Shown in pieces: positions 44,054 through 52,361 of a DNA stretch of 64,000 nt; the stretch's first letter is position 1; every line of letters begins with the position of its first letter. Position numbers and translations under genes: made by a program. The notes beneath the pieces are model-generated. The model saw nothing but the letters and a program-made list of their open reading frames with translations, ran no database searches and had not been told where the DNA came from. The stretch is taken from NCBI RefSeq assembly GCF_010994375.1, contig NZ_WHMA01000001.1, positions 150,978-214,977 on the forward strand, written 5' to 3'. Source of the stretch: Halomonas sp. NO4 (GTDB lineage: Bacteria > Pseudomonadota > Gammaproteobacteria > Pseudomonadales > Halomonadaceae).

Positions 44054-44179
44054 GTAGAGGTCCTTGTCGTTTGATCCCGCCCCGATGCTAGCCAAGTCTC
44101 AACCTCGGCACCAATATCGTTTAGTCTGGTAGCCTTTCGCGGGCCCTGGCGCCCCCTTCCCCGTGATTGACGAGAACGG

Positions 44180-45892
44180 ATGCTGAAACGTCACCTGCCA
44201 ATCCTCAGCTGGCTGCCCCACTACAACCGACGCCTGTGCAGTGCCGACCTGCTGGCCGGCGTCATCGTCACCGTGATGGTGATCCCCCAGTCGCTGGCCT
44301 ATGCCATCCTGGCCGGACTGCCGGCGGTGGTCGGGCTCTACGCCAGCCTGCTGCCGATGCTCGTCTACGCCTTGCTCGGTACCAGTCGCACCCTGGCGGT
44401 GGGCCCCGTCGCCATCGTGGCACTGATGACCGGGGCCGCCCTCGCCAACGTGGCCTCGCCGGGGACGCCCGAATACCTGGAGGCGGCACTGGTTCTCTCG
44501 CTGCTGTCCGGTCTCATGCTCATCGCCATGGGGCTGCTGCGCATGGGGTTTCTGGCCAACTTTCTGAGTCACCCGGTGATCGGGGGCTTCCTCTCCGCCG
44601 CGGGCCTGCTGATCGCGGTGAGCCAGGCGGGCCACCTCCTGGGGCTCGAGGTCGAGGCCAGCGGTCTCTTTCCCCGCCTCGCCGAGATCGTCAGCGGCCT
44701 GCCCCACTTGAACGGCCCGACGCTGGCCATCGGCAGCGCCACCCTGCTGTTTCTGGTTGCCATGCGTCTGCGCGGCAAGCAGGCCCTCCGCGGGCTGCGT
44801 CTGCCGCCGTCGCTGGCCGACCTGGTGACCCGTACCGGCCCCGTGCTGGCGGTGGTGGTCACCACCTGGCTCACCTGGTGGCTCGACCTCGCCGCGCAGG
44901 GCGTGGCGGTGGTCGGCGACATCCCGCGCGGCCTGCCGCCCCTCACCCTGCCCGGCTTCGAGCTCTCCCTGTGGCAGAGCCTGCTCGTGCCGGCGCTGCT
45001 GATCAGCGTGGTGGGCTTCGTCGAATCCGTCTCCATGGGCCAGATGCTCGCCGCGCGCCGCCGGGAGCGCATTTCACCCAATCAGGAACTCGTGGGCCTG
45101 GGCGGCGCCAACCTCGCCGCGGCCTTCTCGGCCGGGATGCCCGTGACCGGCGGCCTGTCGCGAACCGTGATCAACTTCGATGCCGGGGCCCGCACGCCCA
45201 TGGCGGGGATCTTCGCCGCCGCAGGCATCGCCCTGGTCACGCTGCTGTTCACTCCGTTGCTTGCTCACCTGCCGATCGCCACCCTGGCGGCCACCATCAC
45301 CGTATCGATCCTGACCCTGGTGGATGTACCCATGATCCGCCAGACCTGGCGCTACTCGCGCAGCGACTTCTCGGCCATGGCGGCGACCATCGCCCTGACC
45401 CTGGTGGAGGGCGTCGAGGCGGGCATCATCGGCGGCGTGGCCCTCTCCATCGGCCTTTTCCTCTACCGCACCAGCCGCCCCCACAGCGCCCTGGTGGGCC
45501 GCATCCCGGGCACCGAACACTTCCGCAACGTGGTCCGGCACGACACCGAGACCGCCTCGCACCTGGCGCTGCTGCGCATCGACGAGAGCCTCTACTTCGC
45601 CAATGCGCGCTACCTGGAGGATCTCGTCTACGACCTGGTGGCCACCCGCCCGGAGCTCGAGCAGGTGGTACTGATCTGCTCGGCCGTCAACCTCATCGAC
45701 GCCTCGGCGCTGGAGAGCCTCGATGCCATCAATGCGCGTCTCAAGGACTCCGGCGTCACCCTTCACCTGGCCGAGGTCAAGGGCCCGGTGATGGACCAGC
45801 TCAAGCGCAGCGACTTCCTCGACGCCATGACCGGGCGGGTTTTTTTGAGCACCTACGCGGCCTGGCGCGAACTGGCCCGCGAGCCGGAGTGA
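44180..45892 (+). CDS. SulP-family anion (sulfate) permease
   Basis: A 570-residue transporter. The membrane domain (about residues 20-425) opens with the SulP signature ADLLAGVIVTVMVIPQSLAYA, and the cytoplasmic STAS domain (about 445-560) carries VVLICSAVNLIDASALESLDAIN. Members carry sulfate, bicarbonate or dicarboxylates. The neighbours metY and cysteine synthase argue for sulfate, but that is inference. The Shine-Dalgarno is weak. Confidence 0.9.
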   Translation: MLKRHLPILSWLPHYNRRLCSADLLAGVIVTVMVIPQSLAYAILAGLPAVVGLYASLLPMLVYALLGTSRTLAVGPVAIVALMTGAALANVASPGTPEYLEAALVLSLLSGLMLIAMGLLRMGFLANFLSHPVIGGFLSAAGLLIAVSQAGHLLGLEVEASGLFPRLAEIVSGLPHLNGPTLAIGSATLLFLVAMRLRGKQALRGLRLPPSLADLVTRTGPVLAVVVTTWLTWWLDLAAQGVAVVGDIPRGLPPLTLPGFELSLWQSLLVPALLISVVGFVESVSMGQMLAARRRERISPNQELVGLGGANLAAAFSAGMPVTGGLSRTVINFDAGARTPMAGIFAAAGIALVTLLFTPLLAHLPIATLAATITVSILTLVDVPMIRQTWRYSRSDFSAMAATIALTLVEGVEAGIIGGVALSIGLFLYRTSRPHSALVGRIPGTEHFRNVVRHDTETASHLALLRIDESLYFANARYLEDLVYDLVATRPELEQVVLICSAVNLIDASALESLDAINARLKDSGVTLHLAEVKGPVMDQLKRSDFLDAMTGRVFLSTYAAWRELAREPE

Positions 45893-45967
45893 CACGCCTT
45901 CACCGCGACCGCGCCCAACTCCTATGCTGGAAGGAAACGCCGAAGCGATCTCAGGAGGCAGATCACC

Positions 45968-46945
45968 ATGCGCATAGCGGAAGGCTTCGTCGGCGCCATT
46001 GGCGCCACTCCCCTGCTTCGCCTGCCCAGCCTGTCCCGCGCCAGCGGCTGCGAGATCCTGGGCAAGGCCGAATTCATGAACCCGGGCGGCTCGGTGAAGG
46101 ACCGCGCGGCCCTCTACATCGTCCTCGACGCCGAACGCCGCGGCGCCCTGAGCCCCGGCGGCACCGTGGTGGAAGGCACCGCCGGCAACACGGGCATCGG
46201 CTTGGCGCACATCTGCCACGCCCGCGGCTACCGCTGCGTGATCGTCATTCCCGAGACCCAGACCCGCGAGAAGATCGATCTATTGCGCACTCTCGGCGCC
46301 GAGGTGCATACCGTGCCCGCCGCCCCCTACAGCGACCCCAACAACTACCAGAAGGTCGCCCAGCGCATGGCCGCGGAGCGGGACAACGCCATCTGGGCCA
46401 ACCAGTTCGACAACCCGGCCAACCGCGAGGCCCACTACGCGACCACCGGCCCCGAACTCTGGGAGCAGACCGACGGCCAGCTCGATGCCTTCGTGGCGGC
46501 GACCGGCACCGGCGGCACCCTGGCCGGGGTGGCCCGCTACCTCAAGGAGCAGCGCAGGGACATCCGCTGCGTGCTCGCCGATCCCACCGGCAGCGCCCTC
46601 TATCGCTACGTCAAGGCCGGCGAACCGGAGGTCCTCGGCCCTGGCTCCATCACCGAGGGCATCGGCAGTAGCCGGGTCACCGCCAACCTGGAGGGCACGC
46701 CGATCGACGACGCCCTGCAGATCGACGATCAGCAGGCGGTGACCACCGTCTATCGGCTGCTCGCCGACGAAGGACTCTTCCTCGGCAGCTCGTCGGGCAT
46801 CAACGTGGCGGCGGCGCTGCAGGTCGCCGAGCAGCTGGGGCCGGGACACACCATCGTCACCGTGCTGTGCGACGGCGGCGCGCGCTACGCCTCACGCCTG
46901 TTCGACCGCGAGTGGTTGGCCGGCAAGGGGCTCGCGGTGCCCTGA
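45968..46945 (+). CDS. Cysteine synthase (O-acetylserine sulfhydrylase)
   Basis: A 325-residue fold-II PLP enzyme that makes cysteine from O-acetylserine and sulfide. The PLP lysine is K44 in MNPGGSVKDRAA. The substrate loop reads EGTAGNTGIGLAH and the phosphate loop ATGTGGTLAGVARYL. The C-terminal GLFLGSSSGINVAAAL is also typical. It could be called CysK or CysM-like, and I leave the symbol open. A clear AGGAGG precedes the ATG. It lies 75 bases after the SulP gene and may share its transcript. Confidence 0.9.
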   Translation: MRIAEGFVGAIGATPLLRLPSLSRASGCEILGKAEFMNPGGSVKDRAALYIVLDAERRGALSPGGTVVEGTAGNTGIGLAHICHARGYRCVIVIPETQTREKIDLLRTLGAEVHTVPAAPYSDPNNYQKVAQRMAAERDNAIWANQFDNPANREAHYATTGPELWEQTDGQLDAFVAATGTGGTLAGVARYLKEQRRDIRCVLADPTGSALYRYVKAGEPEVLGPGSITEGIGSSRVTANLEGTPIDDALQIDDQQAVTTVYRLLADEGLFLGSSSGINVAAALQVAEQLGPGHTIVTVLCDGGARYASRLFDREWLAGKGLAVP

Positions 46946-47038
46946 TGTCGCACGTCGCCACCGGGTGTCGTGGCGCAGCGCTTATCGGAAGGGCGTCGAT
47001 TGGGTATCCTGTTCGGCAAAAGCCAGGAATATCGACAC

Positions 47039-47740
47039 ATGGATGGCACCCCCATGGAGCACGCCCCGCGCCAGAACCTGGGCATCAGCGCCTACCACTG
47101 GCTGAAGCGCGACATCATTCGCGGCATCTTCCAGCCGGGCGAAAAGCTGCTGATGAGCCGACTCAAGGAGCGCTACGACCTGGGCATCGGCCCGCTGCGC
47201 GAAGCGCTCTCCCAACTCGTTGCCGAGCGCCTGGTGGTGGCAATCAGCCAACGCGGCTACCGGGTCGCCCCCATGTCGCTGGCCGAGCTCGCCGACCTCT
47301 ACGACGCCCGCGCCCAGATCGAGGGGCTGATCCTCAAGCTCGCCATCGAGCGCGGTGACGATGCCTGGGAAGCCGAGATCCTCGCCACGGCGCACACCCT
47401 GTCCAAGGTCATGGAGGTCAACACCCCCGACGAACTGCTGGACGTCTGGGACACTCGCCACAAGGCCTTCCATACCGCCATTGCCAGTGGCTGCGGCTCC
47501 CCTCACCTGCTCCAGGTGCGCCAGAGCCTGTTCGACCAGGTGGAGCGCTATCGTCACCTGTGGCTTCGCGAAACGGTCTTCTCCGAGGAAGCGCTGGCAC
47601 GCAAGCGTCGTGAACACGCCGCCCTCGTGGACGTCATCCTGGCGCGCAATGCCGAGCGCGCCGCCGAGATGATGCGCGAGCACCTGATGACCCCGGTGCC
47701 GATCATCACCGAGGTCATGAAACGCCAGGGGCTGGCCTGA
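47039..47740 (+). CDS. GntR-family transcriptional regulator (FCD domain)
   Basis: A 233-residue regulator. The winged helix (about residues 10-75, AYHWLKRDIIRGIFQPGEKLLMSRLKERY) precedes an all-helical FCD ligand domain. The FCD metal-binding histidines are seen in DTRHKAFHTAI and KRREHAALVDVI. FCD regulators answer to small organic acids, and the neighbouring pxp/TRAP genes are one possible target. The start at 47039 is a choice between several in-frame ATGs; AGGAA lies ten bases upstream. Confidence 0.87.
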   Translation: MDGTPMEHAPRQNLGISAYHWLKRDIIRGIFQPGEKLLMSRLKERYDLGIGPLREALSQLVAERLVVAISQRGYRVAPMSLAELADLYDARAQIEGLILKLAIERGDDAWEAEILATAHTLSKVMEVNTPDELLDVWDTRHKAFHTAIASGCGSPHLLQVRQSLFDQVERYRHLWLRETVFSEEALARKRREHAALVDVILARNAERAAEMMREHLMTPVPIITEVMKRQGLA

Positions 47741-47752
47741 ACCACAGGCAGC

Positions 47753-47819
47753 GTGACAGCGACGCGTCATCGTACTGTCACCGACACGGACGACACTGGC
47801 GCAGTGACAAGTCAGGTAA
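47753..47819. repeat. Inverted and direct GTGACA repeats ahead of the RHH gene
   Basis: GTGACAG (47753-47759) and its complement CTGTCAC (47775-47781) are separated by 15 bases, with a third GTGACA at 47814-47819. No T-run follows, so this is more like a DNA-binding array than a terminator. Confidence 0.45.
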
Positions 47820-47898
47820 CGCTTTGTATCTTTCCAGTAGGTAGCGCTCCCGCGATGGCTCGGGAAGCGCTGTCGCCCCAGCCCACGGAGACGACGAC

Positions 47899-48117
47899 AT
47901 GCCCCATCTGCTGCGATTTTCTCGTGACATCGAAACGCGCCTCGAGCGACTGGCCCAGCAGACGGGCGTGAGCAAGGCGGAACTGATCGAGCGCTGCGTC
48001 GCCCTGGCGCTGGAGGAACTGGAAGCGCCCCTGCTGCTGGAGGAGAGACCCCACCGCACGCCGCGGGAGGCGCCAACCCTGGATCAGGTGCTGCGCGAGA
48101 GCGGCCTGGGGGCTTAG
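47899..48117 (+). CDS. Small ribbon-helix-helix (CopG-like) protein
   Basis: A 72-residue protein whose first 45 residues read as a ribbon-helix-helix DNA-binding fold (LLRFSRDIETRLERLAQ, then GVSKAELIERCVALALEEL), with a charged tail. Such proteins are often antitoxins or small repressors. No toxin-like gene lies next to it on either side: pxpC converges from the right and GntR lies to the left. GGAG precedes the ATG at good spacing. It may bind the GTGACA repeats just upstream. Confidence 0.75.
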   Translation: MPHLLRFSRDIETRLERLAQQTGVSKAELIERCVALALEELEAPLLLEERPHRTPREAPTLDQVLRESGLGA

Positions 48118-48126
48118 CGCCCCCGC

Positions 48127-49068
48127 TCAGTCGAACTGCCGGCGAAATCGCCGATAGTCGGCCAGTGCGCGCTCGGGTGACTGAGCGGCCAGGCGTACCC
48201 TCTGGCCCGGCACGCATTGCGCCAGCCGCGACGCGGCCAGCGGGGTCAGGGCACCGAGACGCGGATAGCCGCCGATGGTCTGGCGATCGTTGAGCAAGAC
48301 GATGGGCTGGCCATCCGGTGGCACCTGAACGGCGCCGAGCCCCAGCCCCTCGGAGATCAGGGAATCAATCCGGCAGCGCAGCACCGGCCCTGTCAGGCGC
48401 ACCCCCATCCGGTCGGCACGGTCGTCGACTTCCCATGACGCGTTGAAGGCAGCGTAAAGGCTCCCCCCGTGGAAGTCGGCAATCTGCGCGCCTGGCAGCA
48501 GTGCCAGGCGGCAGTCGGCCCGGTAATCCGGCTGCGCCTCCCCCGGCACCTCGGGTGACGCCGAGAACGGCTCGGCGGGGGCCGCGCGCAGCTCATCGCC
48601 TTCGGCCAAGGGTCGCCCTCGCCCATCGTGGCCCCCCAGGCCTTCGCGTACCACGCAAGCGCAACTGCCCAGCACCGGCTCTGCCACAAAACCGCCCGCC
48701 ACTGCCAGATAGGCTCGCAATCCGGCCTGGGGCGAGGCGAAGGCGAGGCGCTGCCCTTCGCGCGCGGTGACACGCGTCCAGAGCGGCAAGGGATCGCCAT
48801 CCAGGGTGGCGCCCAGGTCTGCGCCGGCCACAGCGAGGGCCAGGTCCCGAGCCACCTCGAGTTCCAGTCCGCCGAAGGTCACCTCCAGGGCTGGCGTGCC
48901 CCAGGCATTGCCGGCCAGGCGATTGGCCCAGGCCCAGGCGTTCAGATCGGCGGGACCGCCTTGTGTCACCCCCAGCCGTCGCGCACCGAAACGGCCGGCA
49001 TCTTGCAGTAAAGCCAGCGGTCCGGGATGTAGGACGCGAAATGAGATAACGGTATAATTACTACCCAT
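48127..49068 (-). CDS. pxpC: 5-oxoprolinase subunit PxpC
   Basis: A 313-residue biotin-dependent carboxyltransferase-like protein (KipA/YbgK type), one of three subunits of the bacterial ATP-dependent 5-oxoprolinase that opens 5-oxoproline to glutamate. Recognisable segments are LLQDAGRFGARRLGVTQGGPAD, LAVAGADLGATLDG and LNDRQTIGGYPRLG. Its ATG overlaps the pxpB stop by one base (TGATG). It is the last gene of the pxpABC set. Confidence 0.92.
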   Translation of the reverse strand: MGSNYTVISFRVLHPGPLALLQDAGRFGARRLGVTQGGPADLNAWAWANRLAGNAWGTPALEVTFGGLELEVARDLALAVAGADLGATLDGDPLPLWTRVTAREGQRLAFASPQAGLRAYLAVAGGFVAEPVLGSCACVVREGLGGHDGRGRPLAEGDELRAAPAEPFSASPEVPGEAQPDYRADCRLALLPGAQIADFHGGSLYAAFNASWEVDDRADRMGVRLTGPVLRCRIDSLISEGLGLGAVQVPPDGQPIVLLNDRQTIGGYPRLGALTPLAASRLAQCVPGQRVRLAAQSPERALADYRRFRRQFD

Positions 49069-49793
49069 CAACGCGCCTCCTCGATCGGCGTCACGTCCCC
49101 ACCCTGGCGCTGCAGAGTGTCGCGATCCACGGGCACGAAGCGCACGCGATCCCCTACCTGGAGCAGGCTGAAGCCCTCCCGGTCGCGGTCGAAGAGCCGG
49201 GCCGAGGTACGCCCCAACAGGTTCCAACCGCCCGGCGTCTGCATCGGATAGGCGGCGGTCTGTCGCCCGGTGATCGCCACGCTGCCCAGCGGCACTCGGC
49301 GGCGCGGCGTCTCGAGTCGCGGCGTCGCCAGGCGCTCGTCGAGCAACCCCATGAAGGCGAAGCCGGGGACAAAGCCCAGGGCGAAAACCCGGTAGACCCC
49401 CTGGCTGTGGCAGTCGATCACCTGCTCCACGGAGAGGCCTGCATGGGCCGCCACGCGCTCGAGATCGGGCCCGACGCTGGGATCGTACCAGGTGGGCAAC
49501 TCGTGCACCTCCCCCGCCGCGGCTTGCTCATCATCCGGCGCCAGATCGGTGAGGAGTTCGACAAGCCGGCAACGCGCCTTATCCGGCGAAAGCTGCAACG
49601 GATCGAAGACCACCAGCAGCGTGGTGTAGGACGGCACCAGGTCCACCAGGGTGTCGCCGAACGCCGCCTCGCAGCGCCGGGTGAGTGCCGCCAGCCAAGG
49701 CAGGTTGGCTTCGTCGATGCGCGCGAAGAGACGCACCAGCCAGCCATCCAGGCCGGCCGACTCGAGGCGGGGCAACCGGTCACGCTCGCTCAC
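49068..49793 (-). CDS. pxpB: 5-oxoprolinase subunit PxpB
   Basis: A 241-residue KipI/YbgJ-type protein, partner of PxpC. The core reads [51 protein letters not shown] and the terminal [18 protein letters not shown] 49793 overlaps the pxpA stop in GTGA, and so fixes the start. Longer open reading to 50054 runs through pxpA in another frame and is ignored. Confidence 0.92.
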   Translation of the reverse strand: MSERDRLPRLESAGLDGWLVRLFARIDEANLPWLAALTRRCEAAFGDTLVDLVPSYTTLLVVFDPLQLSPDKARCRLVELLTDLAPDDEQAAAGEVHELPTWYDPSVGPDLERVAAHAGLSVEQVIDCHSQGVYRVFALGFVPGFAFMGLLDERLATPRLETPRRRVPLGSVAITGRQTAAYPMQTPGGWNLLGRTSARLFDRDREGFSLLQVGDRVRFVPVDRDTLQRQGGDVTPIEEAR

Positions 49794-50545
49794 GAGGCCG
49801 CCTCGAGGGCCTGAAGCGCCTGGCGGATCGCCTTCACGGCGGCAATGGACTCGGGATTGTCCCCATGCACGCAGAGGGTGTCGGCTTCGAGCACCAGCTC
49901 GCTGCCGTCGCTGGCGGTGAGAGGCGCCCCGCTGGCGATGCGCCGCGCCTGGTCGACGATGACGTCGGGATCGTGGTGCACCGCCCCCGGCTCGCGGCGC
50001 GAGACCAGTCGCCCGTGGCCGTCGTAGGCGCGGTCGGCGAAGGCCTCGAACCACAGCGTCACGCCTTCACGACGCGCCAGCTCACGCATGGATTCCGTGT
50101 CGCGGGTGGCCATCACCATCAGCGGCAGCGCCGGGTCGTAGGCCGCCACGGCGCGCATCACCGCCGCCAGGGTGTCGCGATCCCGCACCATGTCGTTGTA
50201 GAGGGCGCCATGGGGTTTGACGTAGCCAAGCGTGACGCCTTCGGCGCGCCCCACACCAGCGAGCGCCCCCACCTGATAGAGCACCAGGTTCTCGATCTCG
50301 CTGGGCGAACAGGCCAGTGAACGGCGCCCGAAGCCGACCAGGTCCGGGTAGGCGGGATGCGCGCCCACCGTCACGCCGTGTTCGGCCGCCAGGCGCAGGG
50401 TGCGCCGCATGACATCGGGGTCCGAAGCGTGAAAGCCGCAGGCAACGTTGGCCAGATCCACGTAGGGCATGACCTCTGCGTCACGGCCCATGACCCAAGG
50501 GCCCAGGCTCTCCCCCATGTCGGCGTTGAGTCGCAGTCTCGGCAT
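49790..50545 (-). CDS. pxpA: 5-oxoprolinase subunit PxpA (LamB/YcsF family)
   Basis: A 251-residue LamB/YcsF protein, the third 5-oxoprolinase subunit. It opens [19 protein letters not shown] and continues [38 protein letters not shown] and [10 protein letters not shown], all family hallmarks with the expected metal-binding histidines. AAGGAGG lies five bases before ATG 50545. It is divergent from the TRAP binding-protein gene. Confidence 0.94.
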   Translation of the reverse strand: MPRLRLNADMGESLGPWVMGRDAEVMPYVDLANVACGFHASDPDVMRRTLRLAAEHGVTVGAHPAYPDLVGFGRRSLACSPSEIENLVLYQVGALAGVGRAEGVTLGYVKPHGALYNDMVRDRDTLAAVMRAVAAYDPALPLMVMATRDTESMRELARREGVTLWFEAFADRAYDGHGRLVSRREPGAVHHDPDVIVDQARRIASGAPLTASDGSELVLEADTLCVHGDNPESIAAVKAIRQALQALEAAS

Positions 50546-50666
50546 GAACACCTCCTTGAAAGGGCATCTCCCCGGGAATGTATCAATAAGTGGGACCTGA
50601 AGCAGGGGCTACGCACAGGAAAGTTGATGCAGCGTATGGCGGCCGTGCGACGCCCTTCCCGACGGG

Positions 50667-50687
50667 CGCTATGCTCTACCCATAGCG
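50667..50687. promoter_or_regulatory. Inverted repeat between pxpA and dctP
   Basis: CGCTATG, seven bases, CATAGCG: a perfect 7-bp inverted repeat in the 194-base divergent region, 53 bases upstream of the TRAP binding-protein start. TATGCT overlapping its left arm could be a -10 box. It is a candidate site for a dimeric regulator such as the nearby GntR protein. Confidence 0.45.
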
Positions 50688-50739
50688 AGGCGCGCTTCGC
50701 CAACAAGACCGACAACACCGGTAACGAGAGGAAACCACG

Positions 50740-51738
50740 ATGACCGCCAAGACACCGCTGCTGGCCGGGATGGCCGCCACCCTCGGTTTCAGCCTAGCCA
50801 TTTCCTCAACCGGCGCCCAGGCCGCCACCGAATGGGACATGCCAACACCCTATGGGGATCGCACCTTCCACACCGTCAATATCCGCGAATTCGCCGATGC
50901 CGTTCGGGAGCGCACCGATGGCGAACTCGACATCACCGTGCACGCCAACGGCTCGCTGATCGGCCACCCCGAGATCAAGAACTCGGTGCGCCGCGGTATC
51001 GTGCCCATCGGCGAGCTGATCATGTCTCGCCTGGCCAACGAGAACCCCATCTTCGAGGTGGATTCCGTGCCCTACCTGGCGGCCAGCTACGAGGAGGCCG
51101 GCGCCCTGTGGGACGCCTCGCGCGAGATCATCAGCGAAGAACTGGGCGAACAGGGGTTGCGCCTGCTGTTCGCCGTGCCCTGGCCGCCCCAGGGGATCTA
51201 CACCCAGCAGCCGCTGACCGGCCCCGATGACCTGCAGAACCTCAGCATGCGCGCCTACAACGCCGCCAGCGAGCGCCTCGCCCAGCTGGCCGGCGCCGTG
51301 CCCACCCAGGTGGAGGTGCCGGACATCCCCACTGCCTTCAGCACCGGCCGCGTAGACGCCATGATCACCTCGCCGGCCACCGGCGCCGACACCCAGGCCT
51401 GGGACTACCTGAGCCATTTCAACCATGCCCAGCTGTGGTTGCCCAAGAACATGGTCATCGTCAACGAGCAAGCGTTCTCGCGTCTCGACGAGGCCACCCG
51501 CGAGGCGGTGCTGGAGGCCGCCGCCGAGGCCGAGGAGCGTGGCTGGGCCATGAGCCGCGAAGAGACCGACGAGGCGCTGGCCGTGCTCGAGGAGAACGGC
51601 ATCGAGGTGAGCGAGCCCACCCCCGAGCTCGCCGAGAAGCTGCGCGAGATCGGTGACACCATGACCAGCGAATGGGCCGAGGAAGCCGGCGAGCAGGGAG
51701 CCGCCATTCTCGAGGCCTACGAAGCAGCCCGCCAATGA
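50740..51738 (+). CDS. TRAP transporter substrate-binding protein DctP
   Basis: A 332-residue periplasmic binding protein of the DctP family, with a signal peptide of about 28 residues ending TGAQA. The family's arginine-containing region is LSMRAYNAASERLAQL, and the preceding EVPDIPTAFSTGRVDAMITSP-type segment is also typical. The ligand is an organic anion, not identifiable from sequence. It stands ahead of the two permease genes and opposite pxpABC, which makes 5-oxoproline or a related acid an obvious guess. Confidence 0.93.
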   Translation: MTAKTPLLAGMAATLGFSLAISSTGAQAATEWDMPTPYGDRTFHTVNIREFADAVRERTDGELDITVHANGSLIGHPEIKNSVRRGIVPIGELIMSRLANENPIFEVDSVPYLAASYEEAGALWDASREIISEELGEQGLRLLFAVPWPPQGIYTQQPLTGPDDLQNLSMRAYNAASERLAQLAGAVPTQVEVPDIPTAFSTGRVDAMITSPATGADTQAWDYLSHFNHAQLWLPKNMVIVNEQAFSRLDEATREAVLEAAAEAEERGWAMSREETDEALAVLEENGIEVSEPTPELAEKLREIGDTMTSEWAEEAGEQGAAILEAYEAARQ

Positions 51739-51793
51739 TCGCTGCGGTCCCGGCCAGCCGGGGCCGAGCTCCCTGCCGCCAGGGTTTGCCACC

Positions 51794-52345
51794 ATGCGCT
51801 ATCGACTTAGGCCGCTCTACAACCTGGGCGGCTATCTCTCCGCTGCCTGCCTGTGCCTGATCTGCACCCTGATCACCGCGCAGATCGTGGGGCGCCTGCT
51901 CGACCGGGTCGCCACGCAGCTCGGGGCCGGCCGTATCGGCCTGACCATCCCGGGGCTCGCCCAGATCTCGGGTTACCTGCTGGTGGGTGCGAGTTTCCTG
52001 GGGCTGGCCTACACCTTCGTCAACGGTGGCCATATCCGGGTCACCCTGTTGATCGGGCGCCTGCCCGCCGCCATCCGCGTCTACTTCGAGGTGTTCTGCC
52101 TGAGCATCGCCGCCGCGCTGAGCCTCTATCTCGCCTGGAACCTCGGCTGGCTGCTCGCCGACAGCATCGCCTACGGGGAAACCTCCTACGGCCTGGTGAA
52201 CATTCCGCTGTGGATTCCCCAGACGGCCATGCTCACCGGCGTGGTGTTGCTCTGCCTGGCGCTGATCGAGGCCTGGCTGATCACCCTCGTCACCGCCGTG
52301 ACGCGCCCGAGGGACTTCACCATCGACGACACGGGCCACTCGTGA
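51794..52345 (+). CDS. TRAP transporter small permease DctQ
   Basis: A 183-residue membrane protein with four helices (for example LGGYLSAACLCLICTLITAQIV and the pair around PQTAMLTGVVLLCLALIEAW). It is the small permease that links with DctM. It follows dctP after 55 bases and precedes dctM by 16. Confidence 0.92.
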   Translation: MRYRLRPLYNLGGYLSAACLCLICTLITAQIVGRLLDRVATQLGAGRIGLTIPGLAQISGYLLVGASFLGLAYTFVNGGHIRVTLLIGRLPAAIRVYFEVFCLSIAAALSLYLAWNLGWLLADSIAYGETSYGLVNIPLWIPQTAMLTGVVLLCLALIEAWLITLVTAVTRPRDFTIDDTGHS

Positions 52346-52361
52346 ACCGGGAGAGACCACC

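Noticed and set aside
47899..48117. Toxin-antitoxin system
   Set aside because: Only the possible antitoxin is present; both neighbours are metabolic or regulatory genes with clear assignments.
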